Source: Lineolata rhizophorae
Taxonomy: Eukaryota > Ascomycota > Dothideomycetes > Lineolatales > Lineolataceae
DNA: 64,000 nt
Reading direction: 5' to 3'
Assembly: GCA_010093515.1 (NCBI GenBank)
Contig: MU001676.1
Span: forward strand, 1,157,973-1,221,972
The translations under genes and the position numbers were made by a program. The notes beneath the pieces are model-generated. The model searched no databases. It was not told where the DNA came from and saw only the letters and a program-made list of their open reading frames with translations. Below are positions 1 through 12,095 of this stretch, piece by piece (the stretch's first letter is position 1; every line of letters begins with the position of its first letter).

Positions 1-1913
1 TTGAAGTTGGGGGACGCGTCAGGACGCGGGTGTGGGTCATACCCTGAGGGCGGGTCATACCCTGATAGGAACGGTTAGGGGAACCATACTATGCGTGTTA
101 CTAGTGGGCTCAAGAGACAAGCTGGATGGAATCTCGAGATCTGCCGGACGAAATTGGCGGCTAGGATCCTGGCCCGGATGGTGCGTCTTGCGTTGTTGAT
201 TGCTTCCAGACTTAGTAATCCACGCTAGGGTAACCCAAGTATGAAGGAGTGGAGCACTTTGGGTGGGAGGTGTGCTAAGGAGGAGTTCGAGTTGAGTCGG
301 GGTTGGTCTAGGTTTGAGCTAGATAGAAACAAAAGAAAAAGCTGCATCTGCAATGTTTTGCGAGTGTGGAGATCGAGCTGTGTTGAGTGAGAGAAAGGAA
401 TAATACTAGTAAGACTGATGGTGGTTTCAAGTACCTGGTTGTTGTGTTAGGGCCTTTTCCTTGCGCGCCACTGGCTAAGGCTCGAGATGACTGTGTGGAG
501 CTAGATTGCTCGTTTCTCCAGACCGCTTAGTGTTACTTCTTAGCACACTTGAACGAAGTCTAATTCATGCGCTCACCATCAACCAACAACCCCGCGACAA
601 AAAGAAACATGGAGTCCTATATAAGCACCCTAGTCTCAAGCCGTCTATTACTAATTATTTTTGTCATGATATCCAGGCTCTCTAGGTGTGTTGGAAACAT
701 CAATTTCTTCCTTGTGGTCAAGCTTGATGCGCTCGTCTTTCATGTGACCCGTATACCCCTAAATTTTAAATTTGCAAAGTTGATCAACATTTCTTGCCAG
801 CCTTAGTCATGCGAAGTTACTACGGATTAGTTATCTAGAGAAAGTCGAAAGTAACTTCGTTGAACGATCATACTCTCACCCCGAAACTCGACACCTGGGG
901 TAAACGCATCAAATGCCTTCAACTGTTAGGAGACATATGACACCCCGCTCTCACCATCAACAAAAGCAGCGAAACACAATTCGAAGAGAGAATCCATACA
1001 TTGTTTTAGAAGTGCGTCCGCGAGGACAACAGCCTTCTAATTCTGCAAGCTATGTAAGAGATTCTCTGCCTGAGAGTGTGTCTAGCATTGAAAAAGAAAA
1101 GAACACCAATTTTTTGTCGACTTTCCGATTTTGTATCGCCACGCATCCACAATCCACCTTGCTCGAACAACTTCATCCGATAACTTCGAACCACCGTGCA
1201 TGCATGGCTTGTGGAGGCAGAAAAACAGAAATCAACCTATCAGAAAAGGAAAACAGACAGGGCACTCAAAAGAGTGACAGAAGGTGGGTAGAGTGCACGC
1301 GCCAGAAACAGACAAACTTTTCTTGTGCACCCATATTGCGCATAAGCGCAAGATTAGAGGGGTTGCAAGACATGCTGGAGTGAAGGTGCTGATCAGCAGT
1401 GCAATGTTAAGAGACCTCTGACTGATGCATCCGCCTACAACCGGGGGAGTAGAAGAGGGATGGCGGATGGTTCCTAGTGAGGAAATGTAGACAGAGAGCA
1501 CTAAAGAAATCATATACGGCAATCTGCATTCATGAGAGGAAACAGGAAACCATAACCGGGAATGCTGCAATGCATTCACACCGCCGTCCGCCTACATCTG
1601 TGTGCATCGTTCAAACGTCGCCAACAGGATGTAAACCTTGACAAGGTAGGTAGCAAACGTCAAAACGTGAGGAAGAACAGGCAAAGGGTGAGCAAACATC
1701 AACATAGTAGCAGCCAGAACGCATTGCGGCATATGAAACTTGTCCGCAAGAAACTGTACGGTAGGCCGTGAAAACATCTTAAGGCGACCGCTTGGAAGGA
1801 GCAGTGACGAACCACGACTCAAACGTTGAATCGCACTCCCATCATCTCTAAACGGTCTTGTAGAATGTAAGCATTGAAGAAGCAAAACGGTGATGGCAAA
1901 ATAGCCCATGTAA
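1..1913. other. Intergenic, no gene recognised
   Basis: No open reading frame here has protein-like composition or a recognisable motif; the longest frames run against one another on both strands. The right end must hold the 3' untranslated region of the RRM gene, whose stop codon is at 1914. A 14-base direct repeat (GGGTCATACCCTGA) occurs at 34-47 and again at 52-65. I see no RNA gene or transposon. Confidence 0.6.
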
Positions 1914-4054
1914 TCATTCGCGCTTGATGGGGCTAGAGGAGGCAGTAGGGGTACTATCACCCTTCACGATAACAGGAGTCGTCGGGGTGACAACAGCTCC
2001 CTCAGACTCCGTCTTGGTGATAGGAGTATCCGATTCGGACTTCGAAACCGAAGGGACAACAATATGCGGGACGCTCTGGCTGTTGCCACGGGTTGTCAAA
2101 GATGGCATGGACTGACGGTACATGAAAGGACGAACTCCATGCGGACTGAAGTGGCTGGTGGTGGGATAGATGCTATTGTACGAGTTGACCCTACTCCAGA
2201 TCAGCCGCCCTTCCAAAAAAAAAGTTAAAACATATATTTGCGTGGGACCAGTTGAACTTACGCGACATCCCGAGCCAGATGGTTTTCAAACTCGTTGGCC
2301 GAACCACTATCTCCGCGATAACGTTGAGCAGATAGACGAGCCTGGCGAACGCCGGCCTCAAATTCGGCTGCACGGAAGCTCCGAGCAGCTGCAGTTTGTT
2401 GCTTCAAGGTCTTCTGTTCGTAGGTGTCCGAGTAGCGAATCTGGATCAAGTGCTCCTCTCCGCCAGGCTTGGAAACCGGAGTGTTGTTGAATTTCTTGAT
2501 GACTTCTTCGCATTCGTCGCGAGACGAAAAGCTTTCCTGTGTGTCAGACGTTGCACTGCATATTTTATGATCTGTAGGAGAGTGCATACCGAGCGAAGCC
2601 GACACCACGACCGACGCCGTTCATGTCACGAAGGACGCGGGAAGAGCAGACCTTGAATGGGGTAAAGATGGTGGCAAGTTCCTGCATTTTCGTCAATGCT
2701 CATTCACTTTACATATAGTGGCTGATACACTAGGCACTTACATGCTCATTCATGTTCTTCGGGATGTTCGACACGTAGAGGTTGCAGTTGTTGTCGTCGG
2801 CAAATTTCTTCAGCTTTGCGTAGAACGATTCCTACGAGAAGTTAGCGTGTGCGAGGCCCAGAAACGAGTTGGTGGAATATACGCGAGCGAAGCTGGTCTC
2901 GTATCCAAGGAAATGGAAGCCGCGAATGCAGTTCTCGGCGTTCTCGAAATTGTGGTACTTGATAAAGCCAAAGCTGCTATAGCGTTAGCGCATGATCCAA
3001 TGTATTTTGAAAGAAGGCACGAGAGCTCAATGGAGGCTATGATAGCAAGAAGTGAAAATGTGACAGACCCCTTGCACTGATTGGTCTTAAGATCAATGAT
3101 GGACTTCGAGCTCTTAATGTCGCCAAAGCGAATGCCGTAGCTGAAGAGCATGTCATCGGTAGTTTCCGGAGCCAGGCCACGGATGTAAACATTGGTCTCG
3201 CCGGTACGATTTTCCAAGCAGCGATCAAGGGGCTTGATCGGCGAATTCGGAGCAGGAATAGCCCTAGGGATGGCGGGGTCCTGAGCGACCAACATTTGGA
3301 TGTGGATCGGAACAGTGTTGGGCTGAGCTTCAATCGGCTTCGGAGTCGAAGGCACGAGGAACTGTTGAGGCATCTGAGAAGGAGAAGGAGTGCCATTGTG
3401 TCCGTAGCTTGCGCTCGGAGAACGATCGACAACAGCCACGGTTCCGCCATAGGTGTTGTAAGTAGTGTAAGGCGTGCCGGGAAGGTCGTTCTCATTCGAG
3501 GAAAGCGAATCGCGGCGCGGCGCGATTAACGTAGGCATCTCGCCCGAGGCCATGCGAGGAGTCCAATTGGGCCCAAGAGGGCTATTGTCAACCGGATTGT
3601 AGTGCGAGTAGTTGCCGTGGGGGAAGAGCTGCCCGATTGGGGTGTACATGGCCGGAGAAGGAGACATGCCGTTGGCAGCCTGACCGCCAGCCATGACAGG
3701 GTTTCCAGGTACATAGTACTGAGGAGGTTGGCCGGGGACAAAGTACTGTTGTCCGATTCCCGTCGTGTTGCCGAAGTCGGTTGACTGAACAGGAGACATA
3801 GGTCCCATCGCGGCACCGTGTTTGGCCGACGGGGGATAGCCTTGCTGTTGCAAATTCATCCCGCCCATGCTATGAGCGAGGGAATTCACGGCCGCCTCAG
3901 TACCATTCTGGTGAGGGCCCATGGGCGAAGACGCCACGTACGCTCCGTTGCGAGCGGCCTGTGCCTGGCCGACGAACTGGCTGTTCTTCCCGTCCTTGGC
4001 GTTGTTTGCCATGTTTCGATGAACCCTATTATGCAGCGCCCGACGATGATACAT
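1914..4054 (-). CDS. Tandem-RRM RNA-binding protein (RBMS/MSSP-like, related to fission yeast Cip/Csx1-type regulators)
   Basis: Six coding exons: 4054-3069, 2973-2883, 2831-2742, 2681-2590, 2531-2262 and 2190-1914. They sum to 1806 bases, 601 residues. A long Gln/Pro/Ser/Gly-rich N-terminal region (about 1-285) is followed by RRM1 (about 286-357, RNP2-like NVYIRGL, RNP1-like GFGFIKY across the first intron) and RRM2 (about 373-455, NLYVSNI and GVGFARF). The C-terminus is low complexity and ends in IKRE. Proteins of this family bind A/U-rich mRNA and regulate its stability or translation in the cytoplasm; the exact target is unknown. Four introns have consensus sites; the intron at 2532-2589 uses a weaker AAAG acceptor, chosen because it restores the RRM2 reading frame. 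A second in-frame ATG at 4012 could be the true start. Family assignment is secure at the RRM level; orthology to a named regulator is inference. Confidence 0.88.
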
Positions 4055-7000
4055 GTTGAGTGAGTGTCTCCTAAATACTGGTAGAGGAAAACGTGAACGA
4101 TGATTTATAAGAGATGAGACAGATGTGGAAGTGGCTGGAGAACTGGAGGTGTCTAAGACGGATCACGAACCGCAATCAGCAATTTGCTGTCTCTGGTGGA
4201 GCTTTGCAAGCTAGGACGTCGCAGATCTAGCTGGAAAGACTAGATAAATAACAAGTGTATCGTTAGCCTTTGCGACAAACGACTTCTAAGGAGGTCACCA
4301 TTGAGACAGGAGAACAGGAGGTAGACTAGGCCCGCCTTTGCGCCGGGAGACAAGGGCAGCGCGAACGCTTCGGAGCGTGTATCAAGGAAAAGATGCGAGA
4401 GAATATGTGGCAATACTAACCTAGCCCAACGCACGCAGAGAGCGGGAGAAGTGTCCCAAAGCGCGAACAAAAACCTGTGGACGCGTCGGTTGGTAAGAAT
4501 CGCGTGTACAAGGAACAAAACAAAGGTGTCTGTCGAATGAGACAGGCCAGAAAAAAAAACAAACCTTGCTGAAAGAAGGCTGGGAATCAATGTGAGGACA
4601 CAGCAGATGTCGTCGATAGCTTGTCGGATGGAAGGGTGGTGAGAAGGAAGAGAGGTGGAGGAGCGAAGCGGGCGGACGCAGGGTTTTGGACTTTTATCCA
4701 CCGGCTTGTTGACGGTGAGAATCTGGAAGGCGCGGCAGGCAGGCGAGTCAGTGAGGCAAGCGAGCAGCACGAGAAGGTACGCTCCCGTGGATATGGGTCG
4801 GTCTAAGCTGCGAAGGAAGGAGCGCTTCATGGGCGGCCGCCGGGCAACGGTGAGGTTTTGGAAGGCACCTCCCACCTGCCTCACCGTTCAGCCCATGGTG
4901 CTCTCCGCCTTCCCTCACTGTTGCCGAGACGCGGCCCTGTAGCCACCATTTCGTGGAAGCTTCGGCCTTCCGATCCTACTCAACCGTGGATGCGGTCTCC
5001 AAATCGAGAACAATCACGTACGTCGGCCTGTATCAACCTGACTGCCGGCGTCAGCGAGCCCCTGGTGCCCTCCTCACGTGGTTGTTCCCGGGATCGGTTG
5101 CCGAGCAAGGTAGAAGTTAGCCGTTCAGTCCGATGGCCTACCCGATACTATGGTAGGTCCTTCTTCTTGCTAATTATACTTGAGGAAAGCTGCGTCGATA
5201 TAGATGCTGGATGGGGAGGCCGACCAAGGGAGGAGCAGTCAGAACGCCAGTCGCGAGTAGAGCACGGTACTTAGCGTCCGTAGGCCTGGGGGAGGGGGGG
5301 AATATATGCCATAGATGTCCTCCTAACCACACGCCAGGTAGTTACCCTTCCGCCAAGCCCATGCACCTATCCTCAAAGAACAGGGGCACTCGCTGCCACT
5401 CGCGGCGTAATGACTGCCTTGCCTCTTCTTGGCAGCCTGGGAGTCACTGCTTCATTCAAGCCCGCTTGCTGACGGAAGCCCGTACTTGAGCATCAATGCC
5501 TTGCCCAAACTGTTGAAGATGTTAATTGCTAGATACTAAAGTACATACCTGGACATGCACCCTCCCGTTTCAGTTGCTTGCTCTTCCGGCCGCATTAGCT
5601 GTAGAGTAGGCCCGCCTTAGACGGTGGGTTTGAGTTCATGAGTGCGGAGCTTCAGTACTGTTTTTCGAGAAAGTACTCATTGCACGCCGTGAATAGACGA
5701 GGCTACTACCAATCATCCCCTCTTCCTACTACTTCTGCTTTATTAGAAGCGGGATGCATCGATAATACTTCTTTTCTGCCCTTTTGAAAGTCGTGCCAGG
5801 AATGCTCTTCGCACAAATAGTAGATTTGAGGCAGTAGTGGCGTGGCTGGTGCACGCTAGCCGATTGCTTGCGTTATTTTGCCCCTTTAACAATGGATTTA
5901 CGTAGTAGCAGGGGGCTTGCGGCCTGTAACGTGAGCAGGGGAGCCCAAGCGTTCTCCCGCCACTCGAGAGCGGGAATGTAGTAGATAACTCAGCTGCGGA
6001 AACGATGTGACATTGGTTGCCCGACAAGGCTTCAAGTTATGGATGAATACCCCATTCTACGCGGGTGCCTACGGTCAGCTCCTGATATATTCGATTCTCT
6101 GCTGAATCTCAGTTATCACATAACAGACCCTAGCAAAAGCAGTTGAGTCCTCGCTGCCAAAATCGCTGGATGCAGCTGTACGATATATTGAGAAGCGACC
6201 GTATCCGATAAGGGCTTGTAACTACACCTTCGGGGACACCGTTGATGGGGTCGAAGATCTGTGCTCTGCACCTTACTGGGCCAGGAATACGATTGGATAC
6301 CTACCTATGTATGCACAATTTGCTGGAAAGCCTTAGCGGGACCTGCGTATCTACGGCGTGCTTTCAAAATGAGCACCTTATGCAGGAGGTACCGCAGTGG
6401 GGCGAAACCGTATGAAATCTTGAATTCACCTTCAACATCAAAGAGCAATACCAATTTGCTCTTAGGAATTAGGACTCCAAATAGCAATAAGAACGTGAGA
6501 TCACGGCGCGCTGTTGGAGCACAGCTTAGCATAGTACAGTTGTTTTGACCCCAATATCGCAAGTTCGCAATTCTATCACCCTAAGCCTAGAACGCCACGG
6601 GACGTCTCTCCCGCTGCGTTGTTCAAGACGCACAGGCCTCCAACGACAAGAGGTCCTCCTTTAAATTCCCACCGTCACACAGCAAGCGCAGAAATCCTGG
6701 ATGAGAGCCACTTGTGACGCAGCTTGCCCCAGGCTGGCGATGTTAGACGTCGCACCGAGCCGGGGATGGCCGCGTCCGACAGCGGCAAGCCGACTGTCAG
6801 CTGCCGTGAAGAAGGAGGCGCGTAAGCTATATCAGTCAATAGCGGGCGTCGGAAGCTCCGGGCACCGGCCGTCGCCTCATTCGTAGGCTCATGGTCCCAG
6901 GAACCTGGTTGGGTTGGGGACACAGGTACACACTTCGCCTCCTTCCCTTTCTTTTTCTTTTTTTTTCTCTTTTCCTTTTGGGACACGCCCCTCGAGTCCG

Positions 7001-8868
7001 ACGAGGGCGATCCATCAAACTGAACCGCTCTACTAGATCCCTGGAAGTATTCGTCTCCCTGGTGGCTAATATGCGTGCTTGAATCCCACATCGACCCCAC
7101 AAGTTCTCTGAGGGAGCCCAGTCCTTTCACCTGCATTCAACAACAAACATAGAACCATGCATGCACCTACCGGGGCTCGCCCCCGCCGCCCCGCCGGGAA
7201 TCAAACCCGCCACCTAGTCTCCGTTGCAACGCTCGGACTGCTGTTTCGCCCTTCGAAAAACCAGGTCCGCGGATAGATGCCTCAGTTAGCCTCCCGAGCT
7301 AAGTGCCTAGCGATGTAGTATGGCATCAACCCCGGGGCCCCCGCGGCCCGGCACGGCCTTGTGGCAGCAGCCTCAGCCCCTCCTGGGACAACATAGGCCT
7401 CGCGCATCTTGAACTCCGACATTTCTTTCAAGCCATCTATTATGGCAAGGGCCATACGGTGGCGCCCAACATCGGTGATGCCACTGAGCCCCAAGGCGCT
7501 GGAAGGCTGTGTATGTGTGTGTTGTTCGGTCGTAGTACAAGACGGGCCTCTTTTGGTTCGCGGCATGGGGCTGCCGAGTTCGGTGTTGGAGAGCGGAGGT
7601 AAGAGGTTTTTCGATTCTGTCTTTGTAATAAATGGAGGGCTGGGTGGGCGGTTTTGGGGCGCACATGGTAGTTCATGGGCCCCTCGTCTTGAGTGGTGTA
7701 GTGTTGTGGCCATGAGGTACTGTAGAGAGCTTTGAAGCAGATTCGCCGTAACGGATTCCTTTGACGACGGGTAGATGAAAATAAGCACGAATGACAATTC
7801 CTAGTACCGGATAAGAGTAGAAGGTACATACTACGACCTATGTTGTCTTTTAGATTTGTCATTCAAAGACTCTTGATCATACTAGGCGTTCCACAACTTC
7901 GCAAAAAAAAAAAAAAAGAAAAAAAGTAAAGTTAGCGACAAACTTCCATGCTAATCGATAGCCTCAGCTATGGCCATCGTGACATCCTGCAAGGACTCGA
8001 GCTGGACCTAAATCCCCGGACCAGGAAATTCTTCCCCAGCATGCCGGATCCGAAACACGTGACCTTTGCCATTTGCCGAGCGTTTCATTCTAGGTCAATG
8101 GATATCCTTCTATTCCTGTCCGAGCGACTTAAACGGATCGGTCGAAGATCTGAAACACATCTCGCACGGGAGATCTCTATAGCGTTCCAAATGCCGGGCA
8201 CCCGGGTTCGAAAGCTCCACGAGTTATCAGGACCTCCCCGCCCCCCGGCTTATCGGTGGGAAAATTTACTCATCACATCGATCTTTCCCGTGCCCCCGGG
8301 GGGGGGGGTGGGGGCGAGTGGGGCTAGCTGAATCAGGCGATGCAACGGCACAAACACGTCTGCTTTCGCTGGCACAAATGTGCAATGTGTGATGCTCCTT
8401 TCCCATTTGCTATCACAAGATCAGCAAGCCTACCTACATGCCAAGATCAAAACAAAGAAACGACAAGCACTCTATGAGTAAGAAAGAACTGTCCAAGTGG
8501 TGAGAGTTATAAACGCAAAAACACAAAATGTGAAGCCTCTGAAGTTACGCCCCCTTGTTCCAAAATCGCACAAAAAAAAAAAGAAGAAGAAGAGAACGCG
8601 AAGGTACGCAAAATCTTAGCCGAGCCTCAACGTGAATTTGGGCGTAAAGAATAAGGAGGGGGGGAGGGGGAAATTAAGTATACCTCTTCGCCATGCTGAT
8701 GCAAAGGGAGATGTCAATACTGCGCGCGTGCTGAGGGATAATAAACATGCGCGTAGGGGGGAAGAATATGCCAAAAAGTTTCGAGGAGCCCGAACCTCCG
8801 CCCGCACGATTCGATTTAACGTTGGCAGAAGAGACGATGAGAGAAAGAACCGCGCGAGGGAAAAGCTC
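4055..8868. other. Long intergenic region
   Basis: The left part (about 4055-4900) is probably the promoter and 5' leader of the RRM gene. A 214-residue minus frame at 4240-4884 has no recognisable domain. Two diverged copies of a GGTGAG...TGGAAGGC unit occur near 4712 and 4849. The middle (5000-8300) has only short incoherent frames. It contains a T/C tract at 6948-6978, a tRNA-like B box on the minus strand near 7195, a poly-A run at 7904-7919 and G-runs at 8298-8310 and 8650-8668. The right end carries the 3' untranslated region of the P450 reductase gene. Confidence 0.55.
7120..7280 (-). repeat. Possible tRNA-derived SINE fragment or decayed tRNA (B box only)
   Basis: On the minus strand, GGGTTTGATTCCC at about 7193-7205 resembles a Pol III B box / T-arm (consensus GGTTCGANNCC with one C to T change). 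It is preceded by a tRNA-like stretch (CCGAGCGTTGCAACGGAGAC) and followed by a short GC hairpin (GGGGCGAGCCCC). No cloverleaf closes: the acceptor stem and anticodon loop cannot be drawn. A tRNA-headed SINE remnant is the best guess, but only one copy is visible in the window. Confidence 0.25.
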
Positions 8869-11027
8869 TCATGACCAAACGTCTTCCTGGTACTGATTTG
8901 CCGACCTCATGGACCTGACGATCTCCTCGGCCTTGGACTCCGGCAAGCCGCGCTGCTCGGCGATGATCTGGGCCAGTAGCGTGTTGACCTCGCGCGCCAT
9001 GTTGGCCGCGTCGCCGCAGACATAGAAGTAGGCCTTCTGCTGAAGTAGCTCGTTGATCTCGGCCGCGTTCTCCTTCATCTTGTGCTGGACGTATACCTTC
9101 TTGGGCCCATCGCGTGAGAACGCCACGTGCAGCACAAAGTTGTCACCGAGGTCTTTCTTGTATTGCTATACCAGGTGTGTTAGCGCATGCGCTCGCATGA
9201 AGAAAGTGTTTCCAGGTGGACGGGATTCCAACTTACGTCCCATTCGTGTTCGTACAAGAAGTCTTCCGACTTCCTACGGCAGCCGAAGAAAAGCACGGTC
9301 TTTCCGACCTTCTCTCCAGCGCGGGCATGCGCCGCACGCTCCTGCACAAATCCACGGAACGGCGCAACGCCGGTCCCGGGCCCAACCATGATGATCGGTT
9401 TTGAGGGGTCCGACGGTAGCTTGAAGTTTGAGTGTCGGACGTGGACAGGCACGTGGATGCCATCGTACTTGTTTCGTGGGCCGGTCAAGGCGTAGTTGAG
9501 GCCGTGCGGATCGGGCTCCGGGGCGCCATGCTGCTTCTGCTTCAGGGCAAGCAGGTAGTTGGTGGTGACGCCCTTGACGATGTGAGGCGCGCCCGGCTTC
9601 GCGAGGGACTCGACCACGGCGGTGATGGAAATCTTATCCTTTTGCACCGCCGAAGATGACGAGATGGAGTAGTACCGCGGCTGGATCTTGTGAAGGCCTT
9701 CGATGAACGCAGAGAAAGGGATACTTGGCCATGGTGCCCGTTCCGAGAGCGTCTCAAGAAGCTGGGCGATGTTGAGATTGTTGTTGGCGACCTTTTCGTG
9801 GAAATAGTCCTTGTCACTGCCCATCTTTACCATCTCCGCCTTGATAGTTTCGTTTGGCGAGAACGCAGCTAGAGTCGAGACGAACTGACGGGATACCGGA
9901 GCGCAAATTTCCATATGGTAACGTACGACGGCGTCATAGGTGGTCGGAGAAGGGAACGGCACTTTCGCGGTTGGATCCAGGCCCTTCACGCTGATAACCA
10001 TATGACGTTTGTCGGCAAGGCCCAGAACCGTCAGGAAGCGGTCCACTTCCTTTCCGGCGTTCGTCGGCCATACCGCGATGTGGTCGCCGGTGGTATATGT
10101 GATACCAGAGCCAGACACGTCGATTTCCATGTGCAGACAGTTGCGATCATTGGTATTGAAGACTTCCTTGGACTCGGCGATGGGCGCGATATACGGGTTG
10201 TGAGCGTTGTACGGGCCTTTTTGACTGGCGTTGAGATGGTTCTTGTTGGGCTCCCCAAGGTACACCTCGTCCTCTTCGGCGTCCATTTCGGGCCTCTCGA
10301 CAACGTCGAAGACGGGCTCGTACACGGCCTCGCGCTCCTCGAGATCCATGGCCTTAACCAGGGCGGCCCACATGGGCTCCTTCCAGGCCAAGAAGTCTTC
10401 CTCCATGGTACCCGCGCCGTCGTCGCCCTCGCCGGCCTCGCCGACGCGCTGCGCGCCCAGCTTCTCCAGCGACGCGTTGACGTTGCGTACCATGGAGTTG
10501 TAGTGCTCGTACGTGTTGTTGCCGAGACCGAAGGCGACGTACTTGAGGTTGCCGAGGGGCTTGTCGTCGGCGCCGCCGCCCTCGCTGAAGGCCACGTCGT
10601 CGCCGTGGATGAACTCGTAGAACTCGACCGCGTTGTCCGTGGGCTCGCCCTCGCCGTACGTCGCCAGCACGAACATGGCCACCTTGTCCTCGGGGAAGGT
10701 GTCGAGGTTCTCGTAGTCGTAGTCCTCGAGGTCGGCCACCATGGTCTTGAGCCCGAAGCGCGACGAGCCTTCCTTGGCCAGGCGCGACGCGTAGTCCTCG
10801 GCCGTGCCCGTCTGCGAGCCGTAGAAGACGACGCAGTTCTTGCCGCTCTCCTCCATCTTCTCTATTATGTTGCGCGACTTGCCCGCCTTGGCGCCATTGG
10901 CGTGGGCCAGCGAGCCCCCATACGGGTCCGCCTGCTTCGCCCAGTACGTGCCCTTGGTGAAGTAGGCGACGGTGCCCACGAGCAACACCGCCAGGACGAC
11001 GATGTCGAGCGTGTCGAGTTGCGCCAT
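8869..11027 (-). CDS. cprA: NADPH--cytochrome P450 reductase
   Basis: Two exons, 11027-9237 and 9165-8869, with a 71-base intron (GTAAGT donor, GCTAAC branch point). They give 695 residues, the usual length for the family. The enzyme passes electrons from NADPH through FAD and FMN to ER cytochromes P450, including sterol 14-alpha-demethylase, and to squalene epoxidase and heme oxygenase. Visible parts: N-terminal membrane anchor (about residues 7-23), flavodoxin-like FMN domain with the phosphate loop GSQTGTAED near 70, FAD-binding motif RYYSISSS near 450, NADPH-binding GPGTGVAPFRGF near 548, and the C-terminal DVWS whose Trp stacks on FAD. The start at 11027 puts the anchor at the very N-terminus. 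The frame stays open far upstream, but that extension is low-complexity Pro/Ala/Arg from a GC-rich leader and is not part of the protein. Ordinary core gene; the symbol follows Aspergillus usage. Confidence 0.96.
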
Positions 11028-11076
11028 GATGTGCAGATGGCTGCGGTCGGCGAACTGCTGGCGAAGCGAGAGTGTC

Positions 11077-11092
11077 GGGGGGGGGGGGGGGG
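11077..11092. repeat. 16-base homopolymer G run
   Basis: Uninterrupted G run about 50 bases upstream of the P450 reductase start codon. It would read as a C run in the 5' leader of the minus-strand mRNA. It is prone to length error in assembly. Confidence 0.9.
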
Positions 11093-11322
11093 CAGGAGAG
11101 AAATTGCTTTGACGGCCAGCGATTGAACGGAACGGATTCGCAGGATCCGCCGGCGGCGGCGACGTCGCAAGGCGAGGGTATCCGGAGACGAGGTCCGAGG
11201 GTGCGGCGGGCGGAAACGGGAGAAGAGTGGAAATTCCGGCTCTGTGGGCGGTTCGGCCGCGGTCAAATAGACGTCGCCTCCTCCCGTAGGGCGAGGCGAC
11301 TGGGCCGTGGGGCGGTAGTTGT

Positions 11323-11346
11323 GGCGGCGGCGGCGGCGGCGGCGGC
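11323..11346. repeat. GGC trinucleotide microsatellite
   Basis: About eight GGC units in the upstream region of the P450 reductase gene, read as GCC on the gene's sense strand. Simple sequence repeat. Confidence 0.85.
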
Positions 11347-12057
11347 AATGGCCCTGGGGCCGACGGGCTCGGGATGTGCGTTATCGGGGTCTCAGCGCGG
11401 CCGGCGGCAGCCGCTGAGCGTTGCAGTCGACGGCGTCTCGGCGCCGCCACGAAGCAGAGAGGAACGAGGAAGTGCAGAGGCGAAGAGAAGAGGATGCGCG
11501 AGTGTGTAGGGAATACGTGTAGGTCAGACGGACGAGGCGCCTTAGGAGGCAGCGCTTCGCGGAGGCCGTCCGTTTAGGCAGCCGTCCGGGCTTCAGGCGC
11601 GCTGCCAACGTCGAATCTTCGTCTCCCGCGCTGGCTCTCCCGGCCCTGCCCTGCCCCGGCGGCGGTTCCGATCCGGACTCGGGCGCGAAGGCGCGCTCGC
11701 CGCGGCCGGCCGCGGCTTTCGTTTGCCCGCGGCAGATTGCCCGGGATCGCGTGGCCCGATGCTGCTGGGGAGAACCCCACATCGTGGCCTCTACCTATGT
11801 ACCCTCCCACCTAGAAGTCTCCTGCCCTATCCTAGCCACCAAGTGCTCATGCTAACGCGCACGGCATCTAGGTAGCTACGCCTTGCGAGCGCAACCAGCA
11901 CAGCCAATGGCCACCGGGCGGCTTCTCCACATCGTGGAGTGGGGTCAGCGGCTGGGCGAGCTTGTTGCTGGCAGAGGCGCTCACGATGCTTGTCTAATTC
12001 TGGCAACGTCACCGCACCTTCTAGAAGCATGGGGGCGCGGCCCAGGTAGTAGGTATA

Positions 12058-12095
12058 CTACGTAGGTACGTAGGTACGTAGGTACGTAGGCGCGT
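12058..12095. repeat. Tandem TACGTAGG repeat
   Basis: About four tandem units of TACGTAGG, flanked by diverged relatives (GTAGTAGGTATAC to the left, CGCGTAGTAG to the right). The unit is partly self-complementary (TACGTA). Related TAGGTA-type motifs are scattered elsewhere in the window. Confidence 0.85.

Noticed and set aside
4240-4884. 214-residue minus-strand frame
   Set aside because: Leu/Ser/Arg-rich with no motif and repeated segments. More likely part of the RRM gene's 5' leader.
9180-11450. A 756-residue reading of the P450 reductase with a long Pro/Arg-rich N-terminal extension
   Set aside because: The membrane anchor must lie at the N-terminus, and ATG at 11027 gives the normal 695-residue length. 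The extension is low-complexity leader sequence.
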